Origin: Pseudomonas sp.
GTDB taxonomy: Bacteria > Pseudomonadota > Gammaproteobacteria > Pseudomonadales > Pseudomonadaceae
Length of the DNA: 64,000 nucleotides
Direction of reading: 5' to 3'
NCBI RefSeq assembly: GCF_017744435.1
Contig: NZ_JAGIBG010000001.1
Location: 1 to 64,000, forward strand
Shown here: in pieces, positions 24,074 to 32,075 of the stretch
Position numbering within the stretch: position 1 is the first letter of the stretch
Layout: the number at the start of each line of letters is the position of its first letter
The notes under the pieces: generated by a model
Databases searched by the model: none
Told to the model about the DNA's origin: nothing
What the model saw: the letters and a program-made list of their open reading frames with translations, nothing else
Position numbers and translations under genes: made by a program

Positions 24074-24366
24074 AGGCGCCGCTGCAGCACGGGTAACGGC
24101 AACGCGCCGGTGGCCAACGCCCGAGCCCGGTCCACGCCCCACACCAGCGCGCGGGTCATGGTTTCGCCGGGCCGCGCCGGGTAGTACTCCTCCAGCAGCG
24201 CCCTGCCGTCCTGGCCGTAGAGCCCGAGGAACAGCTGCGTTGCGCCGAGCCGCGACAGGCGCACCTGGATATCCAGCGAAGTGCCGTCACTGAGCACTTC
24301 GTCATGGCAGCGGCTATGCAACTGTGCGTCGGCCCACTGCCAATAGGTCTCGTCCCTGACTCGCAT
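24064..24366 (-). CDS. Small hypothetical protein
   Basis: 100 residues, acidic to neutral, no signal peptide. It begins RVRDETYWQWADAQLHSRCH and contains an LFLGLYGQDGRALLEEYYPA beta-turn-rich middle. The last bases overlap the globin gene in convergent orientation. I do not recognise the family; coding character (GC at third positions) supports it as real. Confidence 0.55.
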   Translation of the reverse strand: MRVRDETYWQWADAQLHSRCHDEVLSDGTSLDIQVRLSRLGATQLFLGLYGQDGRALLEEYYPARPGETMTRALVWGVDRARALATGALPLPVLQRRLQA

Positions 24367-24477
24367 GAAAAATCAATCCTCTCTTTCCTGGATGCCGCGC
24401 CAGAAAACCACAACTGCGCCGCCATCGCGAGGGCAACCCACGGTTACCATGAGCAGGGTCAAGCAACACCCACAAAA

Positions 24478-24499
24478 AACCCCGCCATCGGGCGGGGTT
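24478..24499 (-). terminator. Rho-independent terminator of the small gene at 24527
   Basis: AACCCCGCC, ATCG loop and GGCGGGGTT form a perfect 9-bp stem; on the minus strand it is followed by a run of T (A-run at 24474-24479 on plus). Confidence 0.88.
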
Positions 24500-24526
24500 G
24501 TGTGAGCAGGTTCACTTTTTCGAGGC

Positions 24527-24715
24527 TTACTTCCTGGCTGGCACCCGTGGTGTGAAACGGCCCTTCTTGATGCGCTGCAGGTGTGCAGGCTTGAGGTTTT
24601 CCGAGTCGTCCAGGGTCATGTGGGCGAAGCCCAGGTTGAATGCCGCCTGACCGCAACGTACCTGGCTGTTGATCGGGAATGCATCGTTCGTGTCTTCGAA
24701 AAAGGTGTCGCTCAT
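24527..24715 (-). CDS. Small hypothetical protein
   Basis: 62 residues from the ATG at 24715, which GGAG precedes by six bases. An acidic N-terminus (SDTFFEDTNDAFPINSQVRC) and a basic C-terminal end (RIKKGRFTPRVPARK) give a strongly polar charge distribution. No known motif. It has its own terminator (24478-24499), which supports a real single-gene transcript. Confidence 0.55.
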   Translation of the reverse strand: MSDTFFEDTNDAFPINSQVRCGQAAFNLGFAHMTLDDSENLKPAHLQRIKKGRFTPRVPARK

Positions 24716-24850
24716 GCCTGTCTCCATTCCGTGGCGCCCGCGTCGGCCAGCAATGGGCTGACCTGAAAAACGCGACCTATGCCAGTGAGACTAGCCGGTC
24801 ACAAGCGGACTGCCCGGCCGAAACCTGCAGACCCGACCAGTGGCATTTGG

Positions 24851-25171
24851 CTACTTCAGCCGCACGGCAGTACCGGTGGCGAAGACCACGACCATGCCGC
24901 CTTGCACCGACGGCATGCTGATCTCGAAGTCCACGCCTACCACGGCATCGGCTTGCAACTGCCGTGCCCGCGCAATGAGTTCCTCGGTGGCCTGCTCGCG
25001 GGCCTCGCGCAGCGCGCTTTCCAGGGTCTGCGAACGGCCACCGAAGACGTCGCGAACGCGTGTGAAGAAATCGCGCACGAAGTTGATACCTTGCACCGAT
25101 TCGGAGCTGACCACGCCAAGGTACTCGGCGATCGGGCGGCCCTCGAGCTGGCTGGTGGTGGAGATGATCAT
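24851..25171 (-). CDS. YbjQ family protein
   Basis: 106 residues, the full length of the family. Typical elements are MIISTTSQLEGRPIAEYLGV at the start, a GINFVRDFFTRVRDVFGGRS loop and ADAVVGVDFEISMPSVQGGM at the C-terminal half. YbjQ proteins form pentamers resembling heavy-metal-binding domains, but their biochemical role is not settled. AGGAG five bases before the ATG supports the start. It stands alone. Confidence 0.9.
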   Translation of the reverse strand: MIISTTSQLEGRPIAEYLGVVSSESVQGINFVRDFFTRVRDVFGGRSQTLESALREAREQATEELIARARQLQADAVVGVDFEISMPSVQGGMVVVFATGTAVRLK

Positions 25172-25230
25172 GTAGAGCTCCTTGGCCTTGCAAAAAAGGC
25201 CAAGTCTAACAAATGCGCCGGCCGCTTCCG

Positions 25231-26118
25231 CTACTGCACACTGGCCTCCCGCAGTCGCTGCCCCAGCTTCGGCCCGAATACATTGACCAGCAGGCCGAGC
25301 ATCACCAGCAGCGCGCCCCAGCCCTGCACCGCCGTCAGCCGCTCACCCAGCAACCACGCCGACGAACTCAGGCCGATCACCGGCACCAGCAGCGAGAATG
25401 GCGCCACCTTGCCCGCCGGGTGGCGCGACAGCAGCTTGCTCCACAGGCTGTAGCCGATCATGGTGGCGACGAATGCCAGGTATGCCAGCGCCAGCACCGA
25501 ACTCCAGCTGATATTGGCCAGCGCATGGCCGATGCGCTCCGGCCCTTCCAGCCACCACGACAAGGCCAGGAACGGCAGCGGCGGAATCAGCCCGCCCCAG
25601 ATCACCAGCGCCACCAGGTCCACCGAGCCAAAGCGGCGGGTGATGATGTTGCCCATGCCCCACATGGCCCCGCCACACAAGGTCAGCAGCAACGCCACCA
25701 GCGGCACATGGCCGCTGTCTTCACTGCCGATCAGCGCCAGGCCGCTGGCAGCCACCACCAGCCCGAGCACACTGGCCAGGCGCAGCCGCTCCCCCAGGAA
25801 CAGCGCGGCAAAGCCGAGGGTGAAGAACGCTTGCGACTGCAGCACCAACGACGCCAGGCCCGGTGGCATGCCGCTGTACATGGCCTGGAAAAGGAAGGCG
25901 AACTGGCCCAGGGAGATGGTCGCGCCGTATGCGATCAGCCAGCGCCACGGCAGCTTCGGCCGCTTGACCAGGAGCACGGCCGGAAACGCCACCAGCAGAA
26001 AGCGCAATGCCCCCAGCAGCATCGGCGGCAGGCCATCGAGGCCGACCTTGATGACCACGAAATTGACTCCCCAGGCGACAATCACCACCAGGGCGATCAG
26101 CAGGTCCTTGAGCGGCAT
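25231..26118 (-). CDS. EamA/DMT-family transporter
   Basis: 295 residues from the ATG at 26118 (AAGGAAG upstream); extended frames run into the upstream promoter region. Ten hydrophobic helices arise from two EamA repeats: LLIALVVIVAWGVNFVVIKV in the first and LTLCGGAMWGMGNIITRRFG in the second. DMT permeases export amino acids and other metabolites. No substrate can be inferred. It is divergent from the NCS1 permease gene, with 234 bases between starts. Confidence 0.88.
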   Translation of the reverse strand: MPLKDLLIALVVIVAWGVNFVVIKVGLDGLPPMLLGALRFLLVAFPAVLLVKRPKLPWRWLIAYGATISLGQFAFLFQAMYSGMPPGLASLVLQSQAFFTLGFAALFLGERLRLASVLGLVVAASGLALIGSEDSGHVPLVALLLTLCGGAMWGMGNIITRRFGSVDLVALVIWGGLIPPLPFLALSWWLEGPERIGHALANISWSSVLALAYLAFVATMIGYSLWSKLLSRHPAGKVAPFSLLVPVIGLSSSAWLLGERLTAVQGWGALLVMLGLLVNVFGPKLGQRLREASVQ

Positions 26119-26328
26119 TGCAGCTTCCTTCTTCAGGCTTTCTAGACATATTTCGTAACAGCATAAGGCCATTTTCCGAGCAGGGACCAGCACAGTTGTG
26201 GCCAACCCTTGCGCAACAGATTGTCTGTTACGGCCTGCAAGCTTCACTTGACCCTACTTGTATAGACATGCTGATATCAGGCACACGCCACCCGCGCAGC
26301 GCGCCGGCGCTGGCCCTCTCCCTGACAC

Positions 26329-26336
26329 AAAAACAA
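26329..26336 (+). promoter_or_regulatory. AAnAAnAA (Hfq/Crc-type) motif before the NCS1 permease gene
   Basis: AAAAACAA in the context CACAAAAACAATCAA lies just upstream of the ribosome site (AAGTGGAG) and 16 bases before the ATG, a position typical of catabolite-repressed transporter genes in Pseudomonas. Confidence 0.55.
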
Positions 26337-26352
26337 TCAAGTGGAGCCCTCA

Positions 26353-27750
26353 ATGTCCCGCAAATCCGTGCTCGAACGGCGCTCTATCGACTACATTCCC
26401 GAGGCCGAGCGCCATGGCAAGCTGTACAGCCAGTTCACCCTCTGGCTCGGCGCCAACCTACAAATCACCGCCATCGTCACCGGCGCCCTGGCCGTGGTGC
26501 TCGGCGGCGACGTGTTCTGGTCGCTGATCGGTCTGCTGCTGGGCCAGTTGATCGGCGGTGCGGTCATGGCCCTGCATGCGGCCCAGGGCCCGCGCCTGGG
26601 CCTGCCGCAGATGATCTCCAGCCGCGTGCAGTTCGGTGTGTACGGCGCGGCCATCCCGATGGTGCTGGTGTGCCTGATGTACCTGGGCTTTACGGCCACC
26701 GGCACGGTGCTGTCCGGGCAAGCCATCGGCCAGTTGCTGAGCGTCAGCGACAGCACCGGCATCCTCATCTTCGCGTCGGTGATCGTGCTCGCCACCCTGG
26801 CCGGCTACCGGGTAATCCACTGGATCGGCCGGGTCGCCAGCGTGCTGGGCATCATTGCCTTCGTCTACCTGTTCAGCCGCATCCTGATGCTCGCCGACAT
26901 CGGCCAGTTGCTGGAAAACCGCCACTTCAGCTGGGCCACCTTCCTGCTCGCGGTGTCGTTGGCGGCCTCCTGGCAGATCGCCTTCGGCCCCTACGTGGCA
27001 GACTACTCGCGCTACCTGCCGAGCAGCACCTCGCCGGTGAAGACCTTCCTCGCCGCGGGCCTGGGTTCGGTCGTCGGCGCGCAGGCGTCGATGATCCTCG
27101 GCGTGTTCGCTGCGGCCATCGCTGGCGGGCAGTTCAGCGGGCGTGAAGTGGCCTACATCGTCGGCCTCGGCGGCGCCGGTACCACCGCAGCGTTGCTGTA
27201 CTTCAGCATCGCCTTCGGCAAGGTGACCATCTCGACACTGAACTCCTATGGCAGCTTCATGTGCATCGCCACCATCATCAGCGGCTTCCGTGGCCACCTG
27301 GCGATCAGCCGCGTGCAACGCCTGGTGTTCGTGCTGGCCATTGTCGGTGCCGCCACTCTGGTCGCCCTGCTCGGCCAGCACTCGTTCCTCAGTGCGTTCA
27401 AGTCGTTCATCCTGTTCCTGCTGACCTTCTTCGTGCCCTGGAGCGCGGTCAACCTGGTGGACTACTACTTCATCACCAAGGAGCGCTACGACGTCCCGGC
27501 CCTGGCCGACCCGGAGGGCCGCTATGGCCGCTGGAACTGGCCCGGCATCAGCGTCTACACCTTTGGCGTGCTGGTGCAGATGCCGTTCATCGACACCAAG
27601 CTCTACACCGGCCCCATGGTCGCGCACCTGGGTGGCGTGGATGTGTCGTGGCTGATCGGGTTGGTGGTGCCGAGTGTGCTGTACTACTGCGTGGCGCGCC
27701 GACGTGCCGCCGAAGCCCCCGCCAGCATGATCGTGCCGGAGGCGCGCTGA
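26353..27750 (+). CDS. NCS1-family purine/cytosine permease
   Basis: 465 residues with about twelve membrane helices. The N-terminus (SVLERRSIDYIPEAERHGKL) and the first helix pair (FTLWLGANLQITAIVTGALA, then LLLGQLIGGAVMALHAAQGP) are typical of the nucleobase:cation symporter-1 family. So are GLPQMISSRVQFGVYGAAIP and SWQIAFGPYVADYSRYLP in helices 3-6. It takes up a nucleobase, hydantoin or related compound. An in-frame GTG at 26341 is possible, but the ATG at 26353 fits the ribosome site GTGGAG. It is a single gene with a strong terminator. Confidence 0.9.
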   Translation: MSRKSVLERRSIDYIPEAERHGKLYSQFTLWLGANLQITAIVTGALAVVLGGDVFWSLIGLLLGQLIGGAVMALHAAQGPRLGLPQMISSRVQFGVYGAAIPMVLVCLMYLGFTATGTVLSGQAIGQLLSVSDSTGILIFASVIVLATLAGYRVIHWIGRVASVLGIIAFVYLFSRILMLADIGQLLENRHFSWATFLLAVSLAASWQIAFGPYVADYSRYLPSSTSPVKTFLAAGLGSVVGAQASMILGVFAAAIAGGQFSGREVAYIVGLGGAGTTAALLYFSIAFGKVTISTLNSYGSFMCIATIISGFRGHLAISRVQRLVFVLAIVGAATLVALLGQHSFLSAFKSFILFLLTFFVPWSAVNLVDYYFITKERYDVPALADPEGRYGRWNWPGISVYTFGVLVQMPFIDTKLYTGPMVAHLGGVDVSWLIGLVVPSVLYYCVARRRAAEAPASMIVPEAR

Positions 27751-27770
27751 TCCTATAACCCTTTGATTCA

Positions 27771-27818
27771 AAAAGACCTGTGGCGAGGGGCCTGCCCCTT
27801 CCCACAGGTCTTTTTTTT
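27771..27818 (+). terminator. Rho-independent terminator
   Basis: AAAAGACCTGTGG pairs with CCACAGGTCTTTT around an inner GGGG/CCCC stem and is followed by a T-run (27811-27818); it separates the permease gene from the ABC-importer operon. Confidence 0.92.
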
Positions 27819-27837
27819 GCCTTAAGAAAACTCCCCG

Positions 27838-27866
27838 TTGACAACATTTCGCGCCCGGGCCTAATC
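27838..27866 (+). promoter_or_regulatory. Possible sigma-70 promoter of the hydroxyproline-type operon
   Basis: TTGACA (27838-27843) is a perfect -35. Seventeen bases later the -10 is weak (CTAATC), as expected for an activator-dependent or repressed promoter. It leaves a leader of about 95 bases before the binding-protein gene. Confidence 0.4.
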
Positions 27867-27937
27867 TGAATACATCGCTGCACACATCACAACACTCAAA
27901 GCACCACACAGCGATTCAGCCTTGCCCTTCTGCCTAC

Positions 27938-27945
27938 AAGAACAA
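27938..27945 (+). promoter_or_regulatory. AAnAAnAA (Hfq/Crc-type) motif before the binding-protein gene
   Basis: AAGAACAA in the context ACAAGAACAAGTTCAAC sits about ten bases before the ribosome site GGAGAGG of the first gene of the operon, suggesting catabolite repression of the whole importer. Confidence 0.5.
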
Positions 27946-27965
27946 GTTCAACGGAGAGGTCAAAA

Positions 27966-28799
27966 ATGCGCGTTTCAGTCCCCCGCTCCATCCGCAATAC
28001 CCTGGCCAGCGCCGCCGTCATGGGCCTGGCTATCAGCGCCCAGGCCGCTGAAGCCCCCCAGTGGCAAGCCATTCAGAAAGCCGGCGTGCTGCGCTGCGGC
28101 GCTGCCGTTGCCGCGCCCTACGTGATGCGCGATGCCGCCAGCGGCCAGTACAGCGGCTACTTCGTCGATCTGTGCCGCGATTTCGCCGAGAAGGTACTCA
28201 AGGTCAAGGCACAGTTCATCGACACCAGCTGGGACAACCAGGTCGCCGGCCTGCAAAGCGGCAAGTGGGACCTTGCCATGGCCCTCAACCAGACCCCGGA
28301 ACGCGCCCTCGCCGTGGCCTTCTCGGTGCCGGCCACCGACTACCAGGTGTCGCTGCTGGTGAACAAGGAAAACCCCAAGTTCAGCGGTGCCGGCAGTGCC
28401 ATCGCCGACTACGACAAGCCCGGCGTGACCATTGCCGTGATGTCCGGCACTGCCGCCGACAAGGCCGTCTCCGCCGTAGTGAAGAACGCCACCGTGATGC
28501 GCCTGCCAGGCTCCGACGAAACCCGCATGGCCCTGATGTCGCGCCGTGCCGACGTGCTGGCCGACGCCAACGACACCAACCACCTGTTCGCCCTGGCCAA
28601 CGACTGGGCCAGGGAAGTCTTCCCCAAGCCGGCCCTGGCCAAGCAAGGCGTGTCGTTTGGCGTCTCGCGCGAGATGTCCGCCGCGGACCTTGCGGTGCTC
28701 AACATCTACCTGACCCAGCGCCGCGAAACCGGTGAAATCGAAAAGCTGGTAGACAAGGCGTCGACCGCAACCAACGCCGCCGACAAGCCCGCCCAGTAA
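27966..28799 (+). CDS. Amino-acid ABC transporter, periplasmic binding protein
   Basis: 277 residues. A signal peptide (NTLASAAVMGLAISAQAAE) precedes a class 3 (polar amino acid) binding domain. Typical elements are QKAGVLRCGAAVAAPYVMRD, SGYFVDLCRDFAEKVLKVKA and WDLAMALNQTPERALAVAFS, then a hinge and KPGVTIAVMSGTAADKAVSA. It captures the substrate for the two permeases and ATPase encoded next. The catabolic genes that follow suggest a hydroxyproline or similar imino acid as ligand. A hairpin after its stop may raise its level relative to the membrane subunits. Confidence 0.88.
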   Translation: MRVSVPRSIRNTLASAAVMGLAISAQAAEAPQWQAIQKAGVLRCGAAVAAPYVMRDAASGQYSGYFVDLCRDFAEKVLKVKAQFIDTSWDNQVAGLQSGKWDLAMALNQTPERALAVAFSVPATDYQVSLLVNKENPKFSGAGSAIADYDKPGVTIAVMSGTAADKAVSAVVKNATVMRLPGSDETRMALMSRRADVLADANDTNHLFALANDWAREVFPKPALAKQGVSFGVSREMSAADLAVLNIYLTQRRETGEIEKLVDKASTATNAADKPAQ

Positions 28800-28810
28800 A
28801 GCCCCGTGCC

Positions 28811-28834
28811 GAAGGCGCCGCCCGATGCGCCTTC
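28811..28834 (+). promoter_or_regulatory. Intercistronic hairpin after the binding-protein gene
   Basis: GAAGGCGC and GCGCCTTC form an 8-bp stem with an eight-base loop and no T-run, ending just before the ATPase ribosome site. Such stems often protect the upstream mRNA or attenuate readthrough so that more binding protein than ATPase is made. Confidence 0.55.
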
Positions 28835-28848
28835 GTGGAGACGAAACG

Positions 28849-29670
28849 ATGAACACTCCCCGATTGGTGGCTGCCCAGCCACAGGCTTCGCTCACCCCGG
28901 ATTTGCCCCAGGGCGGCGATTTCATCCAGCTGCGTGACGTCTGCAAGGCCTATGGCGAGCAGCTGGTGGTGATGGACCGGATGAACCTCGACATGCGCGC
29001 CGACGACCGCCTGGTGATCATCGGCCCGTCGGGCAGCGGCAAGAGTTCGCTGCTGCGCGTGCTGATGGGCCTGGAGGGCATCCAGGGCGGGCACATCCAG
29101 TTCCAGGGCAAGCCCTACATCGCCGGCGAGCACAAGCACGGCAAGCCGCTGGACGAAGCCCTGCACAAGCAGATCGGCATGGTGTTCCAGCACTACACGC
29201 TGTTCCCGCACCTGTCGGTGCTGGGCAACCTGATCCTGGCGCCGGTCAAGGTGCACGGCCTGAGCAAGGCCGAGGCCACCGAAAAGGCCCGCGCCTACCT
29301 CGCCCGTCTGGGCCTGGAAAGCAAGCTGCACGCCTACCCCAGCCAGCTGTCCGGCGGCCAGAAGCAGCGGGTGGCGATTGCCCGGGCATTGATGCTCGAA
29401 CCGCGCCTGATGCTGTTCGACGAAGTCACTTCAGCGCTGGACCCGGAAATGGTCACTGAAGTTCAGAACGTGATGCTGCAGCTGGCCGAGCAGAAGATGG
29501 CGATGATCATCGTCACCCACGACATGCACTTCGCACGGCATATCGCCACCCGCGTGGTGTTCTGCGCCAACGGCAAGGTGGTCGAGCAAGGCCACCCCGA
29601 GCAGCTGTTCACCTCCCCGCGCGAACCGCGTACCCGCGAGTTCCTGGAAAAGGTCCTGCACCTGGATTGA
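28849..29670 (+). CDS. Amino-acid ABC transporter, ATP-binding subunit
   Basis: 273 residues from the ATG at 28849 (GGAG upstream). Walker A is GPSGSGKSS (about 59-67), then the Q-loop [13 protein letters not shown], the signature LSGGQKQR, Walker [15 protein letters not shown] and the switch His in VTHDMHF. This is the GlnQ/HisP type. The first 25 residues before [12 protein letters not shown] are a short extension. It energises import with the two permeases encoded downstream. Confidence 0.93.
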   Translation: MNTPRLVAAQPQASLTPDLPQGGDFIQLRDVCKAYGEQLVVMDRMNLDMRADDRLVIIGPSGSGKSSLLRVLMGLEGIQGGHIQFQGKPYIAGEHKHGKPLDEALHKQIGMVFQHYTLFPHLSVLGNLILAPVKVHGLSKAEATEKARAYLARLGLESKLHAYPSQLSGGQKQRVAIARALMLEPRLMLFDEVTSALDPEMVTEVQNVMLQLAEQKMAMIIVTHDMHFARHIATRVVFCANGKVVEQGHPEQLFTSPREPRTREFLEKVLHLD

Positions 29671-29680
29671 GGCCGCCGCG

Positions 29681-30352
29681 ATGAACTACCAATTCGACTT
29701 CCACTTTCTCAACGGCAGCCTGCCGGCGCTGCTCGACGGCCTCAAGGTCACCCTCGAGCTGGCACTGGTGGCCAACCTGATCGGCCTGACCTGCGGCTTC
29801 GTGCTGTGCCTGATGGCGCTCAGCCGCTGGTGGGTCATCCGCTGGCCGGCGCAGCTGTTCATCGAGTTCTTCCGCTGCACCCCGGCACTGCTGCAGATCG
29901 TCTGGTTCTTCTACTGCGTGCCGATGCTGTTCAACGTGTTCATCGACCCGATCGCCATGGGCTTTCTGGCCCTGGGCCTGAACCTCACCGCGTTCAATGC
30001 CGAGGCCTATCGGGCCGGCGTGCAGGCGGTGCCGCGCGAGCACCTGGATGCCGCCATCGCACTGGGCCTCAAGGGCTGGCAACGCACGCTGTACGTGGTG
30101 CTGCCGCAGTCGCTGCGCAGTGCCCTGCCGGTGCTGATCACCAATGGCATCGGCACCCTGCAGCAGAGCGCACTGGTGGCCATCGTCGCGGTCGCCGACC
30201 TGATGTACGTGGGTAAAAGCCTGGCCACCGAGGCCTACCGCCCGCTGGAAACCTACACCCTGATCGCCTTGGTCTACTTCGCCCTGTCGCTGCCGGTCGC
30301 GCAGCTGGTGCAGTGGTTCGAACGGCGCCAGGACCTGGCCGCGCAACGCTGA
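29681..30352 (+). CDS. Amino-acid ABC transporter permease, subunit 1
   Basis: 223 residues of the HisM/GlnP family with about five membrane helices (LALVANLIGLTCGFVLCLMA, IVWFFYCVPMLFNVFI). The conserved cytoplasmic EAA loop is REHLDAAIALGLKGWQRTLY, followed by VVLPQSLRSALPVLITNGIG. Ten bases separate it from the ATPase gene and ten from the second permease, which indicates one operon. The two permeases form a heterodimer. Confidence 0.92.
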   Translation: MNYQFDFHFLNGSLPALLDGLKVTLELALVANLIGLTCGFVLCLMALSRWWVIRWPAQLFIEFFRCTPALLQIVWFFYCVPMLFNVFIDPIAMGFLALGLNLTAFNAEAYRAGVQAVPREHLDAAIALGLKGWQRTLYVVLPQSLRSALPVLITNGIGTLQQSALVAIVAVADLMYVGKSLATEAYRPLETYTLIALVYFALSLPVAQLVQWFERRQDLAAQR

Positions 30353-30362
30353 GGAGACCGCC

Positions 30363-31028
30363 ATGCCACTCGATTTTTCAGTCGTGCTGCACTACTGGCC
30401 GGTGCTGCTCAAGGGCCTGGCCCTGACCCTGGCGTTCACCGCCGTGTGCGCCCTGCTGGGCATCCTTGCCGGCTTCGTGCTGAGCCTGCTGCGCCAGTTC
30501 AGGACGCCGCTGCTGCGCCTGCCGCTGACCCTGTACGTGGAGTTCTTCCGCGGCACGCCGCTGCTGATACAGCTGTTCTGGGTGTTCTTCTGCTTCCCGG
30601 TGGTGTTCGGAGTGGATATCCCGCCCTACGGCTCGGTGCTGATCGCGCTGACCCTGTACATGGCAGCGATCACCAGCGAGACCTTCCGCGGCGCGCTGAA
30701 ATCCATCGCCAGCGAACAGCACGATGCCTGCACCGCACTGGGCCTGACCTCGCGGGTCAAGGTGCTATACGTGGTGTTCCCCCAGGCCCTGCTGCGCGCC
30801 GTGCCGCCGCTGCTGTCGAACGTGGTCAGCCTGTTCAAGGAGAGCGCGCTGATCTCCTCGGTCGGGGTCGCCGACCTGATGTTCGTCGGCCAGAACATTT
30901 CCAACAGCACCGCCCGCCCGGTCGAGTTCCTCTCGGCGGTGGCGGTCATCTATTTCCTCGTCGCCTTCCCGCTCACCCGCCTGGTCGGCGTGATCGAAGG
31001 GCGCCTGCTGCGTCGCTACGCCTACTGA
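30363..31028 (+). CDS. Amino-acid ABC transporter permease, subunit 2
   Basis: 221 residues, homologous to the preceding gene. The EAA loop is SEQHDACTALGLTSRVKVLY, followed by VVFPQALLRAVPPLLSNVVS. FYFRGT-type wording appears as LYVEFFRGTPLLIQLFWVFF. GAGGAG before the ATG gives strong translation. Together with the preceding permease it forms the channel of a polar amino-acid importer. Confidence 0.92.
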   Translation: MPLDFSVVLHYWPVLLKGLALTLAFTAVCALLGILAGFVLSLLRQFRTPLLRLPLTLYVEFFRGTPLLIQLFWVFFCFPVVFGVDIPPYGSVLIALTLYMAAITSETFRGALKSIASEQHDACTALGLTSRVKVLYVVFPQALLRAVPPLLSNVVSLFKESALISSVGVADLMFVGQNISNSTARPVEFLSAVAVIYFLVAFPLTRLVGVIEGRLLRRYAY

Positions 31029-31052
31029 TACTTCACCCAAGGAGACTTGCAC

Positions 31053-31928
31053 ATGAAACTCAACGGCATCCTGCCCGCCCTGGTCACCCCGTTCAATGCC
31101 GCCGGCAAGGTCGACCACGACACCCTCGCCGCGATCCTCGAACACCAGCTGGCCGCCGGCGTCAGCGGCTTCGTGCCGCTGGGCTCGACCGGCGAATACT
31201 ACGCCCTGGCCAACGACGAGCGCCGGCAGATCCTCGCCACCGTGAAGGAAGTGGTCGGTGACCGCGGCACCCTGATTGCCGGGGCCAATGGCTCGTGCAC
31301 CCGTGAAGTGCTGGAGCAGGTCAGGCAGACCGTCGACGCCGGTTATACCAACCTGCTGATCGCCCCCCCCTACTACGCACTGCCCTCGCAGGAAGAGCTG
31401 CTGGCGCACTACCAGACCATCCTCGAGACCTTCCCCGAGATCAACGTGGTGCTCTACAACTACCCGATCCGCACCAACGTCGAAGTCGGCATGGACGTGA
31501 TCGCCGCGCTGCACCAGCACCCGCGTGTGATCGGCATCAAGGAAAGCAGCGGCAACCTGTTGCGCGCCATCGAGATCGGTGAGAAATACAAGGGGATCCA
31601 GCTGTCCTGTGGCTCCGACGACCAGGCCCTGGACTTCTACCTGTGGGGTGCCGACAGCTGGATCTGCGGGCCGGCCAACATCTTCCCGGAGAAGGTCGTG
31701 GCTTTCCACCAGGCCTTCACCCGCGGCGACATCCGCGGTGCCCAGCAGGTGATGCGCAGCCTGTTCCCGGCCATGGCCAACCTGGAAAGCGGCAAGTTCG
31801 TGCAGAAGGTCAAGTACGGCGCCGAGCTGGCCGGCTTCAAGGTCGGCAACGCCCGCGCCCCGCTGCTGCCGCTGACCGATGAAGAAAAGGCCGAGTTCCG
31901 CAAGGTGTACGAAGCTTCGCAACAGTAA
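31053..31928 (+). CDS. DapA-family lyase/deaminase, candidate pyrroline-hydroxycarboxylate deaminase
   Basis: 291 residues, the standard dihydrodipicolinate-synthase TIM barrel. Schiff-base Lys163 lies in VIGIKESSG and Tyr135 in VVLYNYPIR. GSTGEYYAL carries the carboxylate-binding Gly-Ser-Thr. DapA itself uses the same fold, but this gene lies between an amino-acid importer and imino-acid catabolic enzymes. In hydroxyproline pathways a family member converts 1-pyrroline-4-hydroxy-2-carboxylate to 2-oxoglutarate semialdehyde, and that is the role I infer. It is not close to the well-known P. putida LhpC sequence as I recall it, so another keto-acid lyase role stays open. Confidence 0.7.
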   Translation: MKLNGILPALVTPFNAAGKVDHDTLAAILEHQLAAGVSGFVPLGSTGEYYALANDERRQILATVKEVVGDRGTLIAGANGSCTREVLEQVRQTVDAGYTNLLIAPPYYALPSQEELLAHYQTILETFPEINVVLYNYPIRTNVEVGMDVIAALHQHPRVIGIKESSGNLLRAIEIGEKYKGIQLSCGSDDQALDFYLWGADSWICGPANIFPEKVVAFHQAFTRGDIRGAQQVMRSLFPAMANLESGKFVQKVKYGAELAGFKVGNARAPLLPLTDEEKAEFRKVYEASQQ

Positions 31929-31934
31929 TCGCAA

Positions 31935-32038
31935 GGGGCCGCTTTGCGGCCCATTCGCGGGTAAACCCGCTCCCACAGGTTCAGCACCGGCCTTGGGAGC
32001 GGCGCGGACCCTGTGGGAGCGGGCTTGCCCGCGAATCG
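31935..32038. repeat. REP elements between the DapA-like and oxidase genes
   Basis: A GGGGCCGC/GCGGCCC hairpin, then TTCGCGGGTAAACCCGCTCC and an inverted copy CTGTGGGAGCGGGCTTGCCC, with a third partial copy (TTGGGAGCGGCGCGG) between them. It interrupts an otherwise tight operon and may uncouple mRNA stability of its halves. Confidence 0.85.
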
Positions 32039-32075
32039 AGGGCAAAGCCCTCGCCTTTACTCAAGAGCCTGACCC

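Noticed and set aside
26458..27909. 483-codon minus-strand frame over the NCS1 permease
   Set aside because: Antisense of a membrane protein; H/D/G/Q-rich sequence without helices or motifs. It also crosses the terminator.
31053..31928. Calling the DapA-family gene true dihydrodipicolinate synthase for lysine synthesis
   Set aside because: The gene lies inside an imino-acid catabolic unit with its own importer and regulator, which fits a pathway lyase better; catalytic residues alone cannot separate the two.
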